NCBI RefSeq assembly: GCF_045679555.1
Contig: NC_092092.1
Span: 23,302,969 to 23,366,968 of the forward strand
DNA: 64,000 bases
Reading direction: 5' to 3'
From: Salvelinus alpinus
Taxonomy: Eukaryota > Chordata > Actinopteri > Salmoniformes > Salmonidae
In this document: positions 15,075 to 26,262 of the stretch, piece by piece
How the letters are laid out: each line of letters begins with the position of its first letter
Position numbering within the stretch: the first letter of the stretch is position 1
Translations under genes and position numbers: made by a program
Notes under the pieces: model-generated
What the model was told of the DNA's origin: nothing
The model's input: the letters and a program-made list of their open reading frames with translations, nothing else
Databases searched by the model: none

Positions 15075-16485
15075 GTTTAGACCAAACTGTTCGGACGCTA
15101 CAGACAGAAGTTGCCATATCAGCTGTACCGACTTCAGACGAGTCTCAAGACACTTGTGGCGGTCGTAGAGGAAAATAGAACACCATCGTGTTGGTGAGAG
15201 TCTCATCTTTCCATAGAGGGGCCATAATAGTTTGGAGGCCAAACGCTACATATGATTTTGTGAGAAGACCGATTGTCTGGATGTCTAATGGTCTGACAAA
15301 CACCCACTCTAGCTCTGTCACCTTTCACCGCAGATGCGGAAGTGCGATGTGGTCGATTGAGATGCAATGCAAAAAAACGGACATCTTTAGTTTACAGATT
15401 TTTATATGGATTTTTTTATTATGCTAATTTGATTTCCACGAGGGCACGGACATTCACATTAGGGGGTTTTAATAGCTCAAAATAACAAAAACGTAGCTAT
15501 AGGTTTGTTGTAACATGTAACTGTAACTGCATGGATCACCAGTGCGGTTGAATGCAGCCATGCAGTATGGTGCAATCAAAATGTATTGTAGTTGAGTAGC
15601 TAGCCTAGGCTAATGCTCAAATGTTGCTGTAACAGGCCTACATGTTTCTCCTTTGTATGGTGTTTTGTTGCAGGTTTTGGTTTTTCATTATTCATTGGCA
15701 AGCTTTAAAAACCGAAGCCAGGCTGCAACATTTTAGTAGCCTAGCTAGGACTGTGGCATGTGTCTGTACACTTTCCCTCCCCTGTGCGCTGTAAACGGGG
15801 CACACGAAACCAGCAATTGAAGTTGCAGTAAACATGACATATGAAAGTAGCAGCGCAATTGAAGTTGAATTCACCATGCCAGTGCATCAGGCTGTAATTT
15901 CATAAAGTAGATGACTCAACTGTTGACTCATTTATACTTGCTTGTGTGTCCTATTCGGCCCGCGGGCCTTGTGCTTGACACGTGCGCTATGCTATTAGCC
16001 ATGTTATAAATGACTTGTGATCATTGCCCTTGCTAGTTTGATTGTATTGACATTCCCAGCCTCAGTTACAGTTGTCCGTTTTTGTTCAAATTATTGAGTC
16101 ATTAAAACTGAAACAGTGCATCCCAAATAGGTGGAGGCAGCAAACAACGTACCAGGCCAGCTGTGATTTACAATCTGATAGCAATATTTTTTTGGACTAC
16201 CAAAATTATATTAATCATGCATTGAACTGCATCCATCTATTCTGCCATCAATGCCTGGAATTTTTTGTGAAATATAAACTATTTTTAAAACCTTTTATAA
16301 AGTTGGTTTTGAAGCATATAGTGTGAATTTTATATTTTTGGGCTGATATTATTATTGTCTGTTTGTTTCATATCTGCAAAATAGTACGTTCCACTTCAAG
16401 TCTCGTTGGTTTAGCTCTATAGTCTAGGTAGAGGTCAAGTAAATTGGTGTAGGTCTTTCATTGGTGTAGTTCATTATCACCCATT
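15075..16485. other. No gene recognised
   Basis: 1.4 kb without a supported coding frame or clear element end. 15180-15430 (GAGAGTCTCATCTTTCCATA to the T-rich stretch) has the look of a dispersed fish repeat, but there is no second copy in this window. The ORFs here are short and lack recognisable motifs. Confidence 0.5.
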
Positions 16486-16632
16486 CACAAGACCAACTGC
16501 TTTTAGTTTGCTGATTGGTTAAGGCCACGTCAATCATGATTTATTAGCCAATCAGCAGACTTTATTCCCGGGATTTATAGCGTAGAACCCCCACCAGGCA
16601 GGGCCTCAGTTAGACAGTAGTTTTGTATCCAG
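16486..16632 (+). repeat. BEL/Pao LTR fragment (second copy)
   Basis: Homologous to 19202-19350, the LTR that follows the BEL integrase relic. It retains an inverted CCAAT box (ATTGG 16514-16518), a forward CCAAT box (16548-16552), a TTTATAG TATA-like box (16574-16580) and the GGCAGGGCCTCAGT stretch downstream. Both outer edges are lost. Confidence 0.7.
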
Positions 16633-17312
16633 ATGTCCTTCAGTTTCTTGGCAATTTCCTGCATGGAATAGCCTTAATTTCTCAGAACAAGAGTAGATTG
16701 ACGAGTTTCAGAAGAAAGTTCTTTGTTTCTGTCCATTTTGAGCCTGTAATCGAATCCACAAATGCTGATACTCCAGATACTCAACTAGTCTAAAGAAAGC
16801 AAGTTTTATTGCTTCTATAATCAATCATGTGCTAACATAATTGCAAAAGGGTTTTCTAATGATCAATTAGCCTTTTAAAATTATAAACTTGGATTAGCTA
16901 ACACAACGTGCCATTGGAACACAGGAGTGATGGTTGCTGTACGTATATGTAGACATTCCATTACAAACCAGCCGTTTCCAGCTATAATAGTAATTTACAA
17001 CATTAACATTTACATTTTTTACATTTAAGTAATTTAGCAGACGCTCTTATCCAGAGCGACTTACAAATTGGAAAGTTCATACATATTCATCCTGGTCCCC
17101 CGTGGGGAATGAACCCACAACCCTGGCGTTGCAAACGCCATGCTCTACCAACTGAGCCACACGGGACCACGATTATTAACATTATCATTAACAATGTCTA
17201 CACTGTATTTCTGATCAATTTTGATTTTCAATTTTGATGTTGGACAAAAAATTTGCTTTTCTTTCAAAAACAAGGACAATTATAAGTGACCTCAAACTTT
17301 TGAACGATAGTG
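16633..17312. mobile_element. Non-autonomous Tc1/mariner-type element, split by a SINE
   Basis: The right end reads CAAACTTTTGAACGATAGTG followed by TA (17313-17314), the end of a common salmonid Tc1-type family as I recall it. 16650-16760 is antisense to a degenerate transposase N-terminus. The left end is truncated at the LTR fragment. A tRNA-derived SINE is inserted at 17005-17166, with ATTAACATT-like duplication on both sides. Confidence 0.65.
17005..17166 (-). mobile_element. tRNA-derived SINE (V-SINE-like)
   Basis: On the minus strand a tRNA-like head begins CCGTGTGGCTCAGTTGGTAG (A box 17145-17159), with the B box GGTTCATTCC at 17106-17115 and an anticodon-arm-like GGCGTTTGCAACGCC. The tail contains GTAAGTCGCTCTGGATAAGA and ends in ATGTAA-type repeats. 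A Pol III transcribed retroposon. Confidence 0.85.
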
Positions 17313-17384
17313 TATATGGGTAAGATAGTCTGGCTAGCAACATTATCAGATATTACATGTTTCTAATTTTGACAGAAAGAGCCA

Positions 17385-17700
17385 TTTACTTGGCTAGCTA
17401 TAGCCAAATGTTAGCTAGCTAACGTTGACCTGGTTGGCTAGTTACCTGCAGATTCATGCAGGGTAGTAACGTCATGAGTTGTGATTATGGTTCATTGTTT
17501 ACCTAGCTATGAATGGCTCATTGGCTAACGTTACGTGTATCACCTTATTATTCGTATCTCAGAGCTAATTGCTTAGCTAGCTATAGCCTAATGTTAGCTA
17601 GCAAACGTTGAACCTGATTGGTTAGCTACCTGCAGATTCATGCAGGGTAGTAACATCATGAGTTGTGATTATGGTTCATTGTTTACCTAGCTAGCTACAT
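17385..17700. repeat. Two-unit direct duplication with GCTAGC-rich palindromes
   Basis: About 130 bp at 17388-17516 is repeated at 17571-17700 (182-183 bp period). Shared blocks include TTAGCTAGC, CTGCAGATTCATGCAGGGTA and GTTGTGATTATGGTTCATTG. The CTGCAGATTCATGCAG block is itself an imperfect palindrome. Non-coding. Confidence 0.85.
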
Positions 17701-17719
17701 GTCTTAGCGAAAGACTCCA

Positions 17720-18360
17720 CTATGCAAGTAACCATTTCGGGTGCATTCATAAATCCAGTCTGACCATCTACTCCGATTTCAGAGCACTCTCGTCAGAATG
17801 TGCTAGAGAGCGCAGAATAACTGATGCATTTCTGAACGCTCAACACCCGTTGAATATGGCCGGTGTCAGTAAACTCATTGGCCAGAGCATCCGCTGTGCC
17901 CTCTGAACGCTGTGCGCTCTGAATTTACGAACGGACAATCTGACAGCACAGTTGCAGTCACCAACGCTCTGGATAACATAACCGCCTACTCAGCTCTGCT
18001 AGGGCGAGTAATGTTCAGTGAGCTGTTCTCTTTCTCACTTAGATGTCTGGAAGTAGTTAGCAAGTTAGCTTGGGTGCTAGACTGCTGTTGTTAGTACATT
18101 CGGATCAACCCTTAAAGAGATGAGTGGGGCTAAAGCTTAAGAGGGTGTGAACGATGCTGAATGGGTATAGACAAAAAAGGCTCTCCAATAGAAGTAACAA
18201 AATATTCAAAGGCCATTTTCTCAAAAGTGAGTTTACAAGTTGATCAACTTTCAAAGCAAAATTACTTTTCCATTGTTCCTCAACTATAGTGTATGACATA
18301 CCATTTTGTAGCTCTGAGTTTCTACTTTTATCCAATGTATATATAAAAAAAAGGAACAAA
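17720..18360. repeat. Probable dispersed salmonid repeat (low certainty)
   Basis: The blocks GTGCATTCATAAATCCAGTC to CTTGGGTGCTAGACTGCTGT (17738-18085) and AAAGGCCATTTTCTCAAAAG to about 18345 resemble high-copy salmonid non-autonomous DNA elements as I remember them. No second copy, TIR pair or target duplication can be shown within this window. Confidence 0.4.
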
Positions 18361-18364
18361 TATC

Positions 18365-19134
18365 AAGGGAAGAGAGCGAGAGCTACAGGAGGCTTTCACA
18401 GCTCTCCACCCACAGCTCCAGGAACAGTTTGCCAGTCAGAAGATTTGCTTCACCTTCAACCCACTAAGTGAGCCACACTTTGGAGGATGCTGGGGGAGGG
18501 AGATTACGTCCATCAAGACTGCCCTGCAAACCCCCTCGGCGCGCAGAAAGACTCCAAAGAGATGCTGAGGAATGTCCTAATTGAAATAGAATGAATCTTG
18601 GAACTCCAAGCCCTGGTGATATCTGTCCCCCGACATAGCGGATCCAGATCCAATCACCTCTAACTCTCCTCTCATGGGGCGGCAAGACTCTTCAACTACA
18701 GTTTTAGAAAAAAAACTGCTATCTAGAACCTAAAAGGTTTCTTTGGCTGTCCCCATAGGAGAACCCTTTGAAGAACCATTTTTGGTTCTAGGTAGAAACA
18801 TTTTGGTTCCAGGTAGAACCCGATGGGGTCCGAACTGCTAAGTCGCAAAAGATGGAGACACAGACAGAGTTTAGCCGACCATTTCTAGCACTGCTTCACA
18901 TGGATCTACTTACTGTACTTCAAACCCGTCAGAAGTGGCACAAGGCTAAGGAGGACCTTGCAGTCGGGATTGTCTCCTAGGGTGCTCTGGCAAATTGGAA
19001 CTGTCAAGTCAGTTATCCCTGGAACAGACAGGAAAGTGACAACAGTGGAGGTCCAAGTCAAGGACAGAACCTACGTCAGGTCCGTCGCACGGCTTATCCA
19101 GCTGCCCACCCTTCCTCAAGAAGCTACCGACCAT
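18365..19134 (+). pseudogene. BEL/Pao retrotransposon integrase C-terminal part
   Basis: Plus-strand translation from 18382 reads ELQEAFTALHPQLQEQFASQ then PHFGGCWEREITSIKTAL, the integrase C-terminal core of BEL/Pao elements with the third catalytic Glu (WERE). It continues (LIEIE, PDPITSNSLLMGRQDSS) to about 18695. A short repeat insertion (18703-18830) and missing bases follow. 18910-19134 resumes with TRQKWHKAKEDLAVG, then LWQIGTVKSVIPGTDRKV and YVRSVARLIQLP, ending at a TAG. Frameshifts near 18530 and 18980 make it inactive. Confidence 0.78.
18703..18830. repeat. AGAACC-type simple dispersed repeat
   Basis: Phased GGTTCTAGGTAGAA / GGTTCCAGGTAGAACC units (18780-18822), preceded by CTATCTAGAACCTAAAAGG. 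Inserted within the BEL integrase relic. Resembles a common salmonid short interspersed repeat. Confidence 0.6.
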
Positions 19135-19170
19135 TAGCTGGCCTAACAGTTGAAGCAAATCCGTTCAACA

Positions 19171-19350
19171 CATTTGGGGGCGGCTGTAAAAACGGCCAGC
19201 TCACAAGACCCAACGGCTTTTAGTTTTCTCATTGGTTAACGCCAGGCCAAATCATTATTTATTATCCAATCAACAGACTTTATTCCCTGGACTTAGCGTA
19301 GGACCCCACCAGGCAGGACCTCAGTCAGCCAGTAGTTTTCCATCCTGATG
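19171..19350 (+). repeat. BEL/Pao polypurine tract and 3' LTR start
   Basis: TTTGGGGGCGGC (19174-19184) acts as polypurine tract, directly followed by an LTR start TGTAAAAACGGCC at 19185. From 19202 on it matches 16486-16632. The CCAAT-type boxes remain (ATTGG near 19231-19235, CCAAT near 19265) but the TATA-like box is mutated (GGACTTAGCG). The LTR end is not defined. Confidence 0.65.
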
Positions 19351-20050
19351 ACCAATAATTTTCCCTCCTGCTCATTCTACCTCCTGACCTCTTTTTCACA
19401 AAAATATTTTCTCATTGCAACAGAAAATAGTTTGACGCTATCAATTTCTAGTGGAAAATGTATCATGTTGACTCCTACTTCATGCTGCAGTTCGGCCTTA
19501 TTTCAACCAGCATGTTGAAACATTAAACTACTAACTTTCTGCCGTACTGTGGCAACAGTGAACAGCCTATAAAGAAGGCCTACTGTAGATTCAGAAAATC
19601 AAATCGGAGGCCTTCCCTTTTACAACTTGTAAGCTGGTCTTAACACCATGGAACGTGCTCCTCCCTGAGGGCCAATGGCATCACTAGAAAACAATAGAAA
19701 CCAGGAAGAGGGGAAATAAACTGTCCTTGGAATCTAAAAATGTCATCACACACTCAGAGCCAGGATGTTGTTCCAAAATGTGGGATTTTTTTTATTCTGC
19801 GAATCAGTGATTAGAGAGGTTAGCATCTGTGTGCATGTCAGGTCAGACCTTGGGGTAGAGCACACAGACAATGGCAATGACTGGGCGGTGGACAATGTCT
19901 ATGCTCCTATTTGTCACATCTATTTTTGGTCTATTATCTAAATTGGGATATGATAATACATTCCAGCTACGGAGAAAGAGCAACAGAGCAAGGGAATGGA
20001 GGTGTAAATGATGTTCCTTTACCTGTGTGGGCCAATTTATGTAACTATAT
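19351..20050. other. No gene recognised
   Basis: 700 bp of AT-rich sequence without repeat partners in the window and without a credible coding frame. Confidence 0.5.
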
Positions 20051-20355
20051 ACTGAGAAAAAATATAAAAGCAACATGTAAAGTGTTGGTCCCATGTTTCC
20101 TGAGCTGATATCAAAGATCCAAGACATTTTCCATATGCACAAAAATATTATTTCTCTCAGATTTGGTGCACAAAAATGTTTACATCCCTGTTAGTGAGCA
20201 TTTCTCCTTTGCCAAGATAATCCATCCACCTGACAGGTGTGGCATATCCAGAAGCTGATTAAACAGCATGATCATTACACAGGTCCACCTTGTGCTGGGG
20301 ATAATAAAAGGCCACTCTAAAATGTGCAGTTTTGTCACACAACACAATACAACAG

Positions 20356-20640
20356 ATGTCTCAAGTTGAGGGAGTGTGCAATTGGGATGCTGACTATAGG
20401 AATGTCCACCAGAGCTGTTGCCAGATAATTTAATGTCCATTTCTCTACCATAAGCCGCTTCCAATGTCATTTTAGAGAATTTGGCAGTGCGCCCAACTGT
20501 CCTCACCACTGCAGACCATGTGTAACCACGCCAGCCCAGGACCTCCACATCCAGCTTCTTCACCTGCGGGATCGTCTGAGACCAGCCACCCAGACAGCTG
20601 ATGAAACTGAGGAGTATTTCTGTCTGGAATAAAGCCCTTT
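20356..20640 (+). pseudogene. Tc1-E transposase N-terminal relic
   Basis: ATG at 20356 starts MSQVEGVCNWDADYRNVHQS, the position of the usual start in this family (MSQ...). Frameshifts break the HTH part; 20500-20590 encodes the linker with the arginine and proline rich HLRDRLRPATQTADETE-like end in a shifted frame. No DDE residues are left. Confidence 0.7.
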
Positions 20641-20787
20641 TGTGGGGAATAACTCATACTGATTGGCTGGGCTTTGCTCCCCCATGGCTGCACCCCCGCC
20701 AAGTCATGTGAAATCCATAGATTAGGACGTAATGACTGATTTCCTTACATGAACTGTAACTCAGTAAAATGTTTTCAAATTGTTGCA

Positions 20788-20807
20788 AGTGTGTGTGTGT
20801 GTGTGTA
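20788..20807. repeat. (GT)n microsatellite
   Basis: About nine GT units, apparently grown within the degraded right terminal repeat of the Tc1-E copy. Confidence 0.9.
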
Positions 20808-20815
20808 TAAATATA

Positions 20816-22924
20816 ACTAAATAATATAATTTCTTTAGATGATATGTTAGTATGTTTGATATTTTCTCTCATTCACCACACAGACGTGGGTACTGTACCA
20901 TAATACTGTAAGCCATCTGTAGTTAGGGTTACTGTAGAAATGTTTTTGAAATAATTGTGTGAAAATAAACACACCAATGGACGTTCTCCCTTTAAACAAA
21001 TAGCCCCTCCAAAACAACCAGCTCTCAACAACAGATGGCCACAAGGGACCAGACAGTCAACAATACAGTATCAGCATTGTGACAGACATTCCAAACATCC
21101 TAGCTAAAGAATGATCGTTGTTTGGCCATGTTTAAAAGTTGAGACTGATTTGACAAAAGACACCATCCATGCAAGATAGATGACTCGTGGTAATTCAATA
21201 CCACATTGAACAAAACAGTACTTGTTACTTAAACTGGGGGAGACCTTGAGACTCCTGGCAGTATATTAACAATGATGGCTCTCAGTTGAGCTGCCTGCAG
21301 AAATGGCTGACCCCTGCTGGGATATACTGGGCCACTGTGTTTCCCACAGGGAAACTGGCCAACTCTAATGGTATTTACCTGTATTTACCATACAGAAGAA
21401 GGACTCCTGTGGAACTGATGTGGAGCTGAGGCCTAGCACAGTTTGTAATGCCTGGACATTAATATTGTAATTTTACAATGACTTGAAATGGTTTGGTGTC
21501 AAGATCACTCTAAAACAGTAGTGTGTCATTTTGTTTAAACCTATTTGGATAACAAGCTTGTCAAGGAAGTACATCCCCTCTCAAGCCCAGAACAGTCCAG
21601 ATTTAGAGAGAATTACGACTGAAATGCTTACCTCTAGGCCACTCAGCTAGAAGGTAAGAGTCTGCTGAATATGCTCAAGACAGATAAAAGCAAATAAGAC
21701 TTGATGTGCATAGTCACTGTAATCTGTGGACCTCTCAGTCACAAAGTCCATTATAATACACTATCTGCCTCATAGACCTTATGAGATGTATGATATATTT
21801 TATTATGTAATACATATAAGCACTCGGATTAGATGTGCTATGATGACCAGTAGATTTGTAGCTTAGAGGTTCATTCAGGCAAACTGCGAGTACAGTACGT
21901 TTTAGCACTTATGCATGTACTGTACAGTACATGGCCATTTTAATAAATTCCTACTGTATGTCTATTAAATTGGCACAGAGTTACATTACCAGAAAAAAAA
22001 TGAAGAAACAAAGAAACATTCCCTCCTACTGCTCTGTAAGCCCCAAGTTGAATGCCTTCTTTCAGGCGGCGATGCCTCCACAGTCCTTCATGGTACACAG
22101 AGTTTGCCATTGTTCCCCCTCACATCAATATTGGGGGACGGACAGCCTGGGAGGCAGTGGACAGAGAGCAGCGAGAGACTAACCCATGGAGGAGGGCAAG
22201 GAGGTGGGACTTAGCTCTTTTTGATCGCGTCAGCGTTCACTAAACACACACAAAGAGAGCTAAGAATCACTTGGCATGTCTGCTGTGGGTCACAGAGAGC
22301 ATTCTGGGCCTTGATGGGAACCCTGACACTGCTAATCTTAAGAGGTCGGACAGGAAGTTGTCATGTGAGCTGTTTTGTAAACCGCCAGCCTGGGTAGATT
22401 TTCATCCTGTCACTGTCATGTCACACCCTGTGTTTGAAGGGATAGGGGGACGGAATATCTAGTTTGTGTGTCATCATTATCAGCAAGACCGAGCCTGTTA
22501 CAAAGTCCAGCTGAGGGTTCCACAATAACAGGAATGGCCCCTCCCCTCTCTGTCTACCACACCAACCCCCTCAACGCTCAACCCCCCCTTCCACCCTCTC
22601 TTCCACCCTGAGCATCTGAGGGCCGTGGCTTTGAGCTGGGTGACACTGGCTGGTAAATGTTTGATGGTTGGGGCACTGAGGACCAAGGACACCATGATAA
22701 ATTGCCCCCTGCAATGGACACTGTGTATTAAGTTGAACACTGGTCACTGCGCAAAGAAAGGTGACCAAGCAAGGGCCGCCTGATCTGAGATGTGAATACG
22801 AAATGGTGCAGGTGCAGCTGTCAACCTACTGATCCACAAGTCAATTGATGCACTGGTGGCCCTATTGAGACCCTTTTTTGAATGGGAGATCTGCAGTGTG
22901 AAAAGGGCCTGACTTAGGTAGAGG
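20816..22924. other. No gene recognised (2.1 kb, repeat-poor)
   Basis: No long frame, no TIR or target duplications, no partner sequence elsewhere in the window. It could hold host regulatory or non-coding sequence; nothing specific can be supported. Confidence 0.5.
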
Positions 22925-23084
22925 CAGCCTGGTCTCATAAACTAGACATAACATAGTAAATGTAAATCCGGGACACTTAAATTAGCATGATATGTTACGT
23001 TTGGTATGGTTACAAAAGACAGATGGTTACTTCGGAGTGGATAAGTGTGAGTATAACGCAAACGTCTATCAACCCAAATGTTGC

Positions 23085-23095
23085 GAGTTCAAATC
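23085..23095 (+). promoter_or_regulatory. Pol III B-box-like site inside the MITE
   Basis: GAGTTCAAATC compares well with the consensus GGTTCGAATCC. The same site is kept in copy 2 (27231-27241, minus), within a tRNA-like context GTATAACGCRAAMGTCTA upstream. Confidence 0.5.
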
Positions 23096-23449
23096 TTATC
23101 ATGGACAACTTTAGCTAATTAGCAACTTTTCAACGACTTACTACTTTTTAGCTACTTTGCAACTTACTTACCCTAACCTTAACCCTTTCAGCTAACCCTT
23201 CCCCTAACCCTTTTAGATAACCTTAACTCCTAAATGTAACCTTAAACCCTAACCCCTAGCCTAGCTAACGTTAGCCACCTAGCTAGAATTCGTAACATAT
23301 CCTACGTTTGGCAAATTTGTTACACATTATAGGTTTCACAAATTTGTAACATATAATACGAATTGTAATTCATAACATAGCATGCAAAATGGGTGATGGA
23401 CATCCACGAATTAATACATACCAAACCAATACATACCAAATGTAATATA

Positions 23450-24671
23450 CACTATATATACAAAGGTATGTGGACACCCCTTCAAATTAGTGGATTCGGC
23501 TGTTTCAGCCACACCCGTTGCTGACAGGTGTATAAAATCGAGCACACAGCCATGCAATCTCCATAGACAAACAATGGCAGTAAAATGGCCTTACTGAAGA
23601 GTTCAGTAACTTTCAACGTGGCACCGTCATACCATGGATGCCACCTTTCCAACAAGTCAGTTCGTCAAATTCCTGCCGTGCTAGAGCTGCCCCGGTCAAC
23701 TGTAAGTGCTGTTATTGTGAAGTGGAAACATCTAGGAGCAACAATGGCTCAGCCACGAAGTGGTAGGCCACATAAGCTCACACAACGGAACCGCAGCGTG
23801 CTGAAACGCGTAGTGCGTACAAATCGTCGGTCCTTGGTTGCAACACTCACTACCGAGTTCCAAACTGCCTCTGGAAGCAACGTCAGCGCAAGATGTGTTC
23901 ACCGGGAGCTTTATGAAATGGGTTTCTATGGCTAGGCAGCCTAAGATTACCATGCGCAATGCCAAGTGTCGGCTAGAGTGGTGTAAATCTCGCCGCCATT
24001 GGACTCTGAAACAGTGGAAACCCGTTCTCTGGAGTGATGAATCGCGCTTCACCATCTGGCCGAATCTGGGTTTGGATACCGCCAGGAGAACGCTACCTGC
24101 TCCAATGCATAGTGGCAACTGTAAAGTTTGGTGGAGGTGGAATAATGGTCTGGGACTGTTTTTCATTGTTTGGGCTAGGCCCCTTAGTTCCAGTGAAGGG
24201 AAATCCAAACGCTACAGCATTCAATTCATTTCTAGATAATTCTGTGCTTCCAACTTTGTGTCAACAGTTTAGGGAAGGCCCTTCTCTGTTTCAGCATGTC
24301 AATGCCACCGTGTACAAAGTGAGGTCCATACAGAAATGGTTTGTCGAAATCGGTGTGGAAGAACTTGACTGGCCTGCACAGAGCCCTGACCTCAAACCCA
24401 TCGAACACCTTTGGGATGAATTGGAACGCCGACTGCAAGCCAGGCCTAATCGCCCAACATCAGTGCCCAACCTCACTAATGCTCTTGTGGCTGAATGGAA
24501 GCAAGTCCCTTCAAGTCCCTGCAGCAATGTTCCAACATCTAGTGGAAAACCTTTCCAGAAGAGTGGAGGCTGTTATAGCAGCAAAGGGGGGACCAACTCC
24601 ATATTAATGCCCATGATGTTGGAATGAGATGTTTGATGAGCAGGTGTCCACATACTTTTGATCATGTATTG
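23450..24671 (+). mobile_element. Tc1-like transposon, family F
   Basis: The left end CACTATATATACAAAGGTAT follows TA (23448-23449); the right end CATACTTTTGATCATGTATTG precedes TA (24672-24673). 1,222 bp with short TIRs, inserted in the palindromic MITE. Confidence 0.92.
23585..24607 (+). pseudogene. Tc1-F transposase, decayed
   Basis: 23585-23935 gives the HTH part (NKSVRQIPAVLELPRSTVSA, then ATMAQPRSGRPHKLT) and stops at a TAG after MGFYG. A shifted frame near 24010 holds the first catalytic Asp (LWSDESRFT). 24100-24500 in another frame has [30 protein letters not shown] and [19 protein letters not shown]. The second catalytic Asp is replaced by Val (FQHVN; the family has FQHDN). The C-terminus is shifted again near 24510 and ends AKGGPTPY at 24605. 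Inactive for several independent reasons. Confidence 0.9.
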
Positions 24672-24832
24672 TATCATACTGAATGGAGTGTCTCAGATTT
24701 TCGTACAGAATAATATTACATTCTCTGAGACCAGTTTGGTAGTCGAGAGTTGGGTAATTTGAGAAAAAGGGTTAAGTTGAGCCACCCTTGTTTCTAGGAA
24801 ATCATACACAAAATTAATAATTTTACCAAATA

Positions 24833-25436
24833 CACTGCTCAAAAAAATAAAGGGAACACTTAAACAACACAATGTAACTCCAAGTCAATCACACTTCTGT
24901 GAAATTAAACTGTCCACTTAGGAAGCAACACTGATTGACAATAAATTTCACATGCTGTTGTGCAAATGGAATAGACAAACGGTGGAAATTATAGGCAATT
25001 AGCAAGACACCCCCAATAAAGGAGTGGTTCTGCAGGTGGTGACCACAGACCACATCTCAGTTCCTATGCTTCCTGGCTGATGTTTTGGTCACTTTTGAAT
25101 GCTGGCGGTACTTTCACTCTAGTGGTAGCATGAGACGGAGTCTACAACCCACACAAGTGGCTCAGGTAGTGCAGCTCATCCAGGATGGCACATCAATGCG
25201 AGCTGTGGCAAGAAGGTTTGCTGTGTCTGTCAGCGTAGTGTCCAGAGCATGGAGGCGCTACCAGGAGACAGGCCAGTACATCAGGAGACGTGGAGGAGGC
25301 CGTAGGAGGGCAACAACCCAGCAGCAGGACCGCTACCTCCGCCTTTGTGCAAGGAGGAGCACTGCCAGAGCCCTGCAAAATGACCTCCAGCAGGCCACAA
25401 ATGTCTATCTGGAGTCTATCTGGTAAGAACACCTTT
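24833..25436 (+). mobile_element. Tc1-like transposon, family C, truncated copy 2
   Basis: The left end CACTGCTCAAAAAAATAAAG follows TA (24831-24832). The right half is missing from about 25410-25436 on. Inverted relative to copy 1 at 5771-6476. Confidence 0.92.
25130..25426 (+). pseudogene. Tc1-C transposase N-terminal half (copy 2)
   Basis: Open frame of 98 codons starting [23 protein letters not shown] ([21 protein letters not shown]), a GRPR-like basic linker ([17 protein letters not shown]) and the second helical part ([10 protein letters not shown]). It then runs into foreign sequence (VYLESIW) and stops. The DNA-binding half is intact in sequence but the catalytic domain is absent. 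Confidence 0.88.
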
Positions 25437-26262
25437 TTACATACCGGCACTGTTGAATAGAACAAACCACCACAGTAACTCAAAGCCATACCAACCATAA
25501 CTTAATTTAAAAAGAATGTCAAAGCTGACTAATGATCAAGCAATAGATCTGTTTTATTTTTATGTCTGTATGTAGTGCTCTAGGCAATGACAATGTCGTC
25601 ATTTGTTTTGTTATGTGTTTTATGTGTAACCAAATGATGCCTAGTAGGCGAGGTTTACTGTGTAGCCTAGACCTAGGCAACTAGGTCTATGTTCGTCCAT
25701 TTTTTAATCATTTATTTAAGAGGACCCCAATGGAAATACGTTTTCTAAATTTTTTGTGTCGTTCTCGATTATTGTAAATGCGTTATCCACATGTGTGGTT
25801 GTATTGTATTTTAAATGGTCAAATAAATCTATCTATAACTGCTGTAAAGAGTAGGAAAGAGGCTCAGAGGCTTCCATTGTGTTCAAGCTACCCCTGAAGC
25901 ACAGCAGATGTGCTGCTCTGCCGTTGAGACTACAAAGTCCTCGCCGCCACTTCCATGCGAACACGTTAAAGAGCGTCACACTACAGAACGCACTGACCTT
26001 TCAGATTTCATTAAGCATTAGGGGGAGTGAGGCTGGGGGAACAGGACCATTGTGCTGTAATTAGAATCTTAAGAGGGAAACGTTGAGGGAGCGTTAGGGG
26101 AAAGCCTGATGTAGTCAACGGAGCATAAAGATGACATGGAAACAGTAGACAACGAAGATGATGAGATTAGAGGGTTTACAACATCACAGCCTGCCTTCAT
26201 TTCCCTCCATTCATGGCTAACCACCCTCTGTCCCCAATGTGGCACATGTTACGGGCTCCACC
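25437..26262. other. No gene recognised
   Basis: AT-rich sequence without clear coding capacity; no element ends found. Confidence 0.5.

Larger units (their letters stand above)
20051..20815 (+). mobile_element. Tc1-like transposon, family E, deletion derivative
   Basis: Begins ACTGAGAAAAAATATAAAAG after TA. The next 300 bp (GTGTTGGTCCCATGTTTCCT..., CCACCTGACAGGTGTGGCAT) match 43679-43982 in reverse. A transposase relic starts at 20356. The central catalytic part is deleted. The right end (GTTGC ... ATAAATATAACTAAAT) is split by a GT microsatellite. Confidence 0.82.
22925..24738 (+). mobile_element. Palindromic hAT-type MITE with Pol III-like module, copy 1
   Basis: Left end CAGCCTGGTCTCATAAACTA at 22925; right end GAGACCAGTTTG at 24738 (inverted). 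The element is split by Tc1-F at a TA (23448-23449 / 24672-24673): the sequence before (CATACCAAATGTAATA) and after (TATCATACTGAATGG) joins to match copy 2 at 26672-27422. Without the insert it is about 590 bp. The middle contains GCGAGTTCAAATC (23083-23095), close to a tRNA B box, and a CCCTAACC-rich stretch (23170-23260). Confidence 0.82.

Noticed and set aside
17101..17166. Possible tRNA gene on the minus strand
   Set aside because: A and B boxes are present, but the segment continues into a SINE tail and lacks a proper acceptor stem; annotated as SINE.
23161..23260. CCCTAACC-like blocks resembling interstitial telomere repeats
   Set aside because: Irregular (CCTAACCTTAACCC and similar), not phased TTAGGG arrays; they belong to the MITE interior, as copy 2 shows related GGGTTAAGG sequence.
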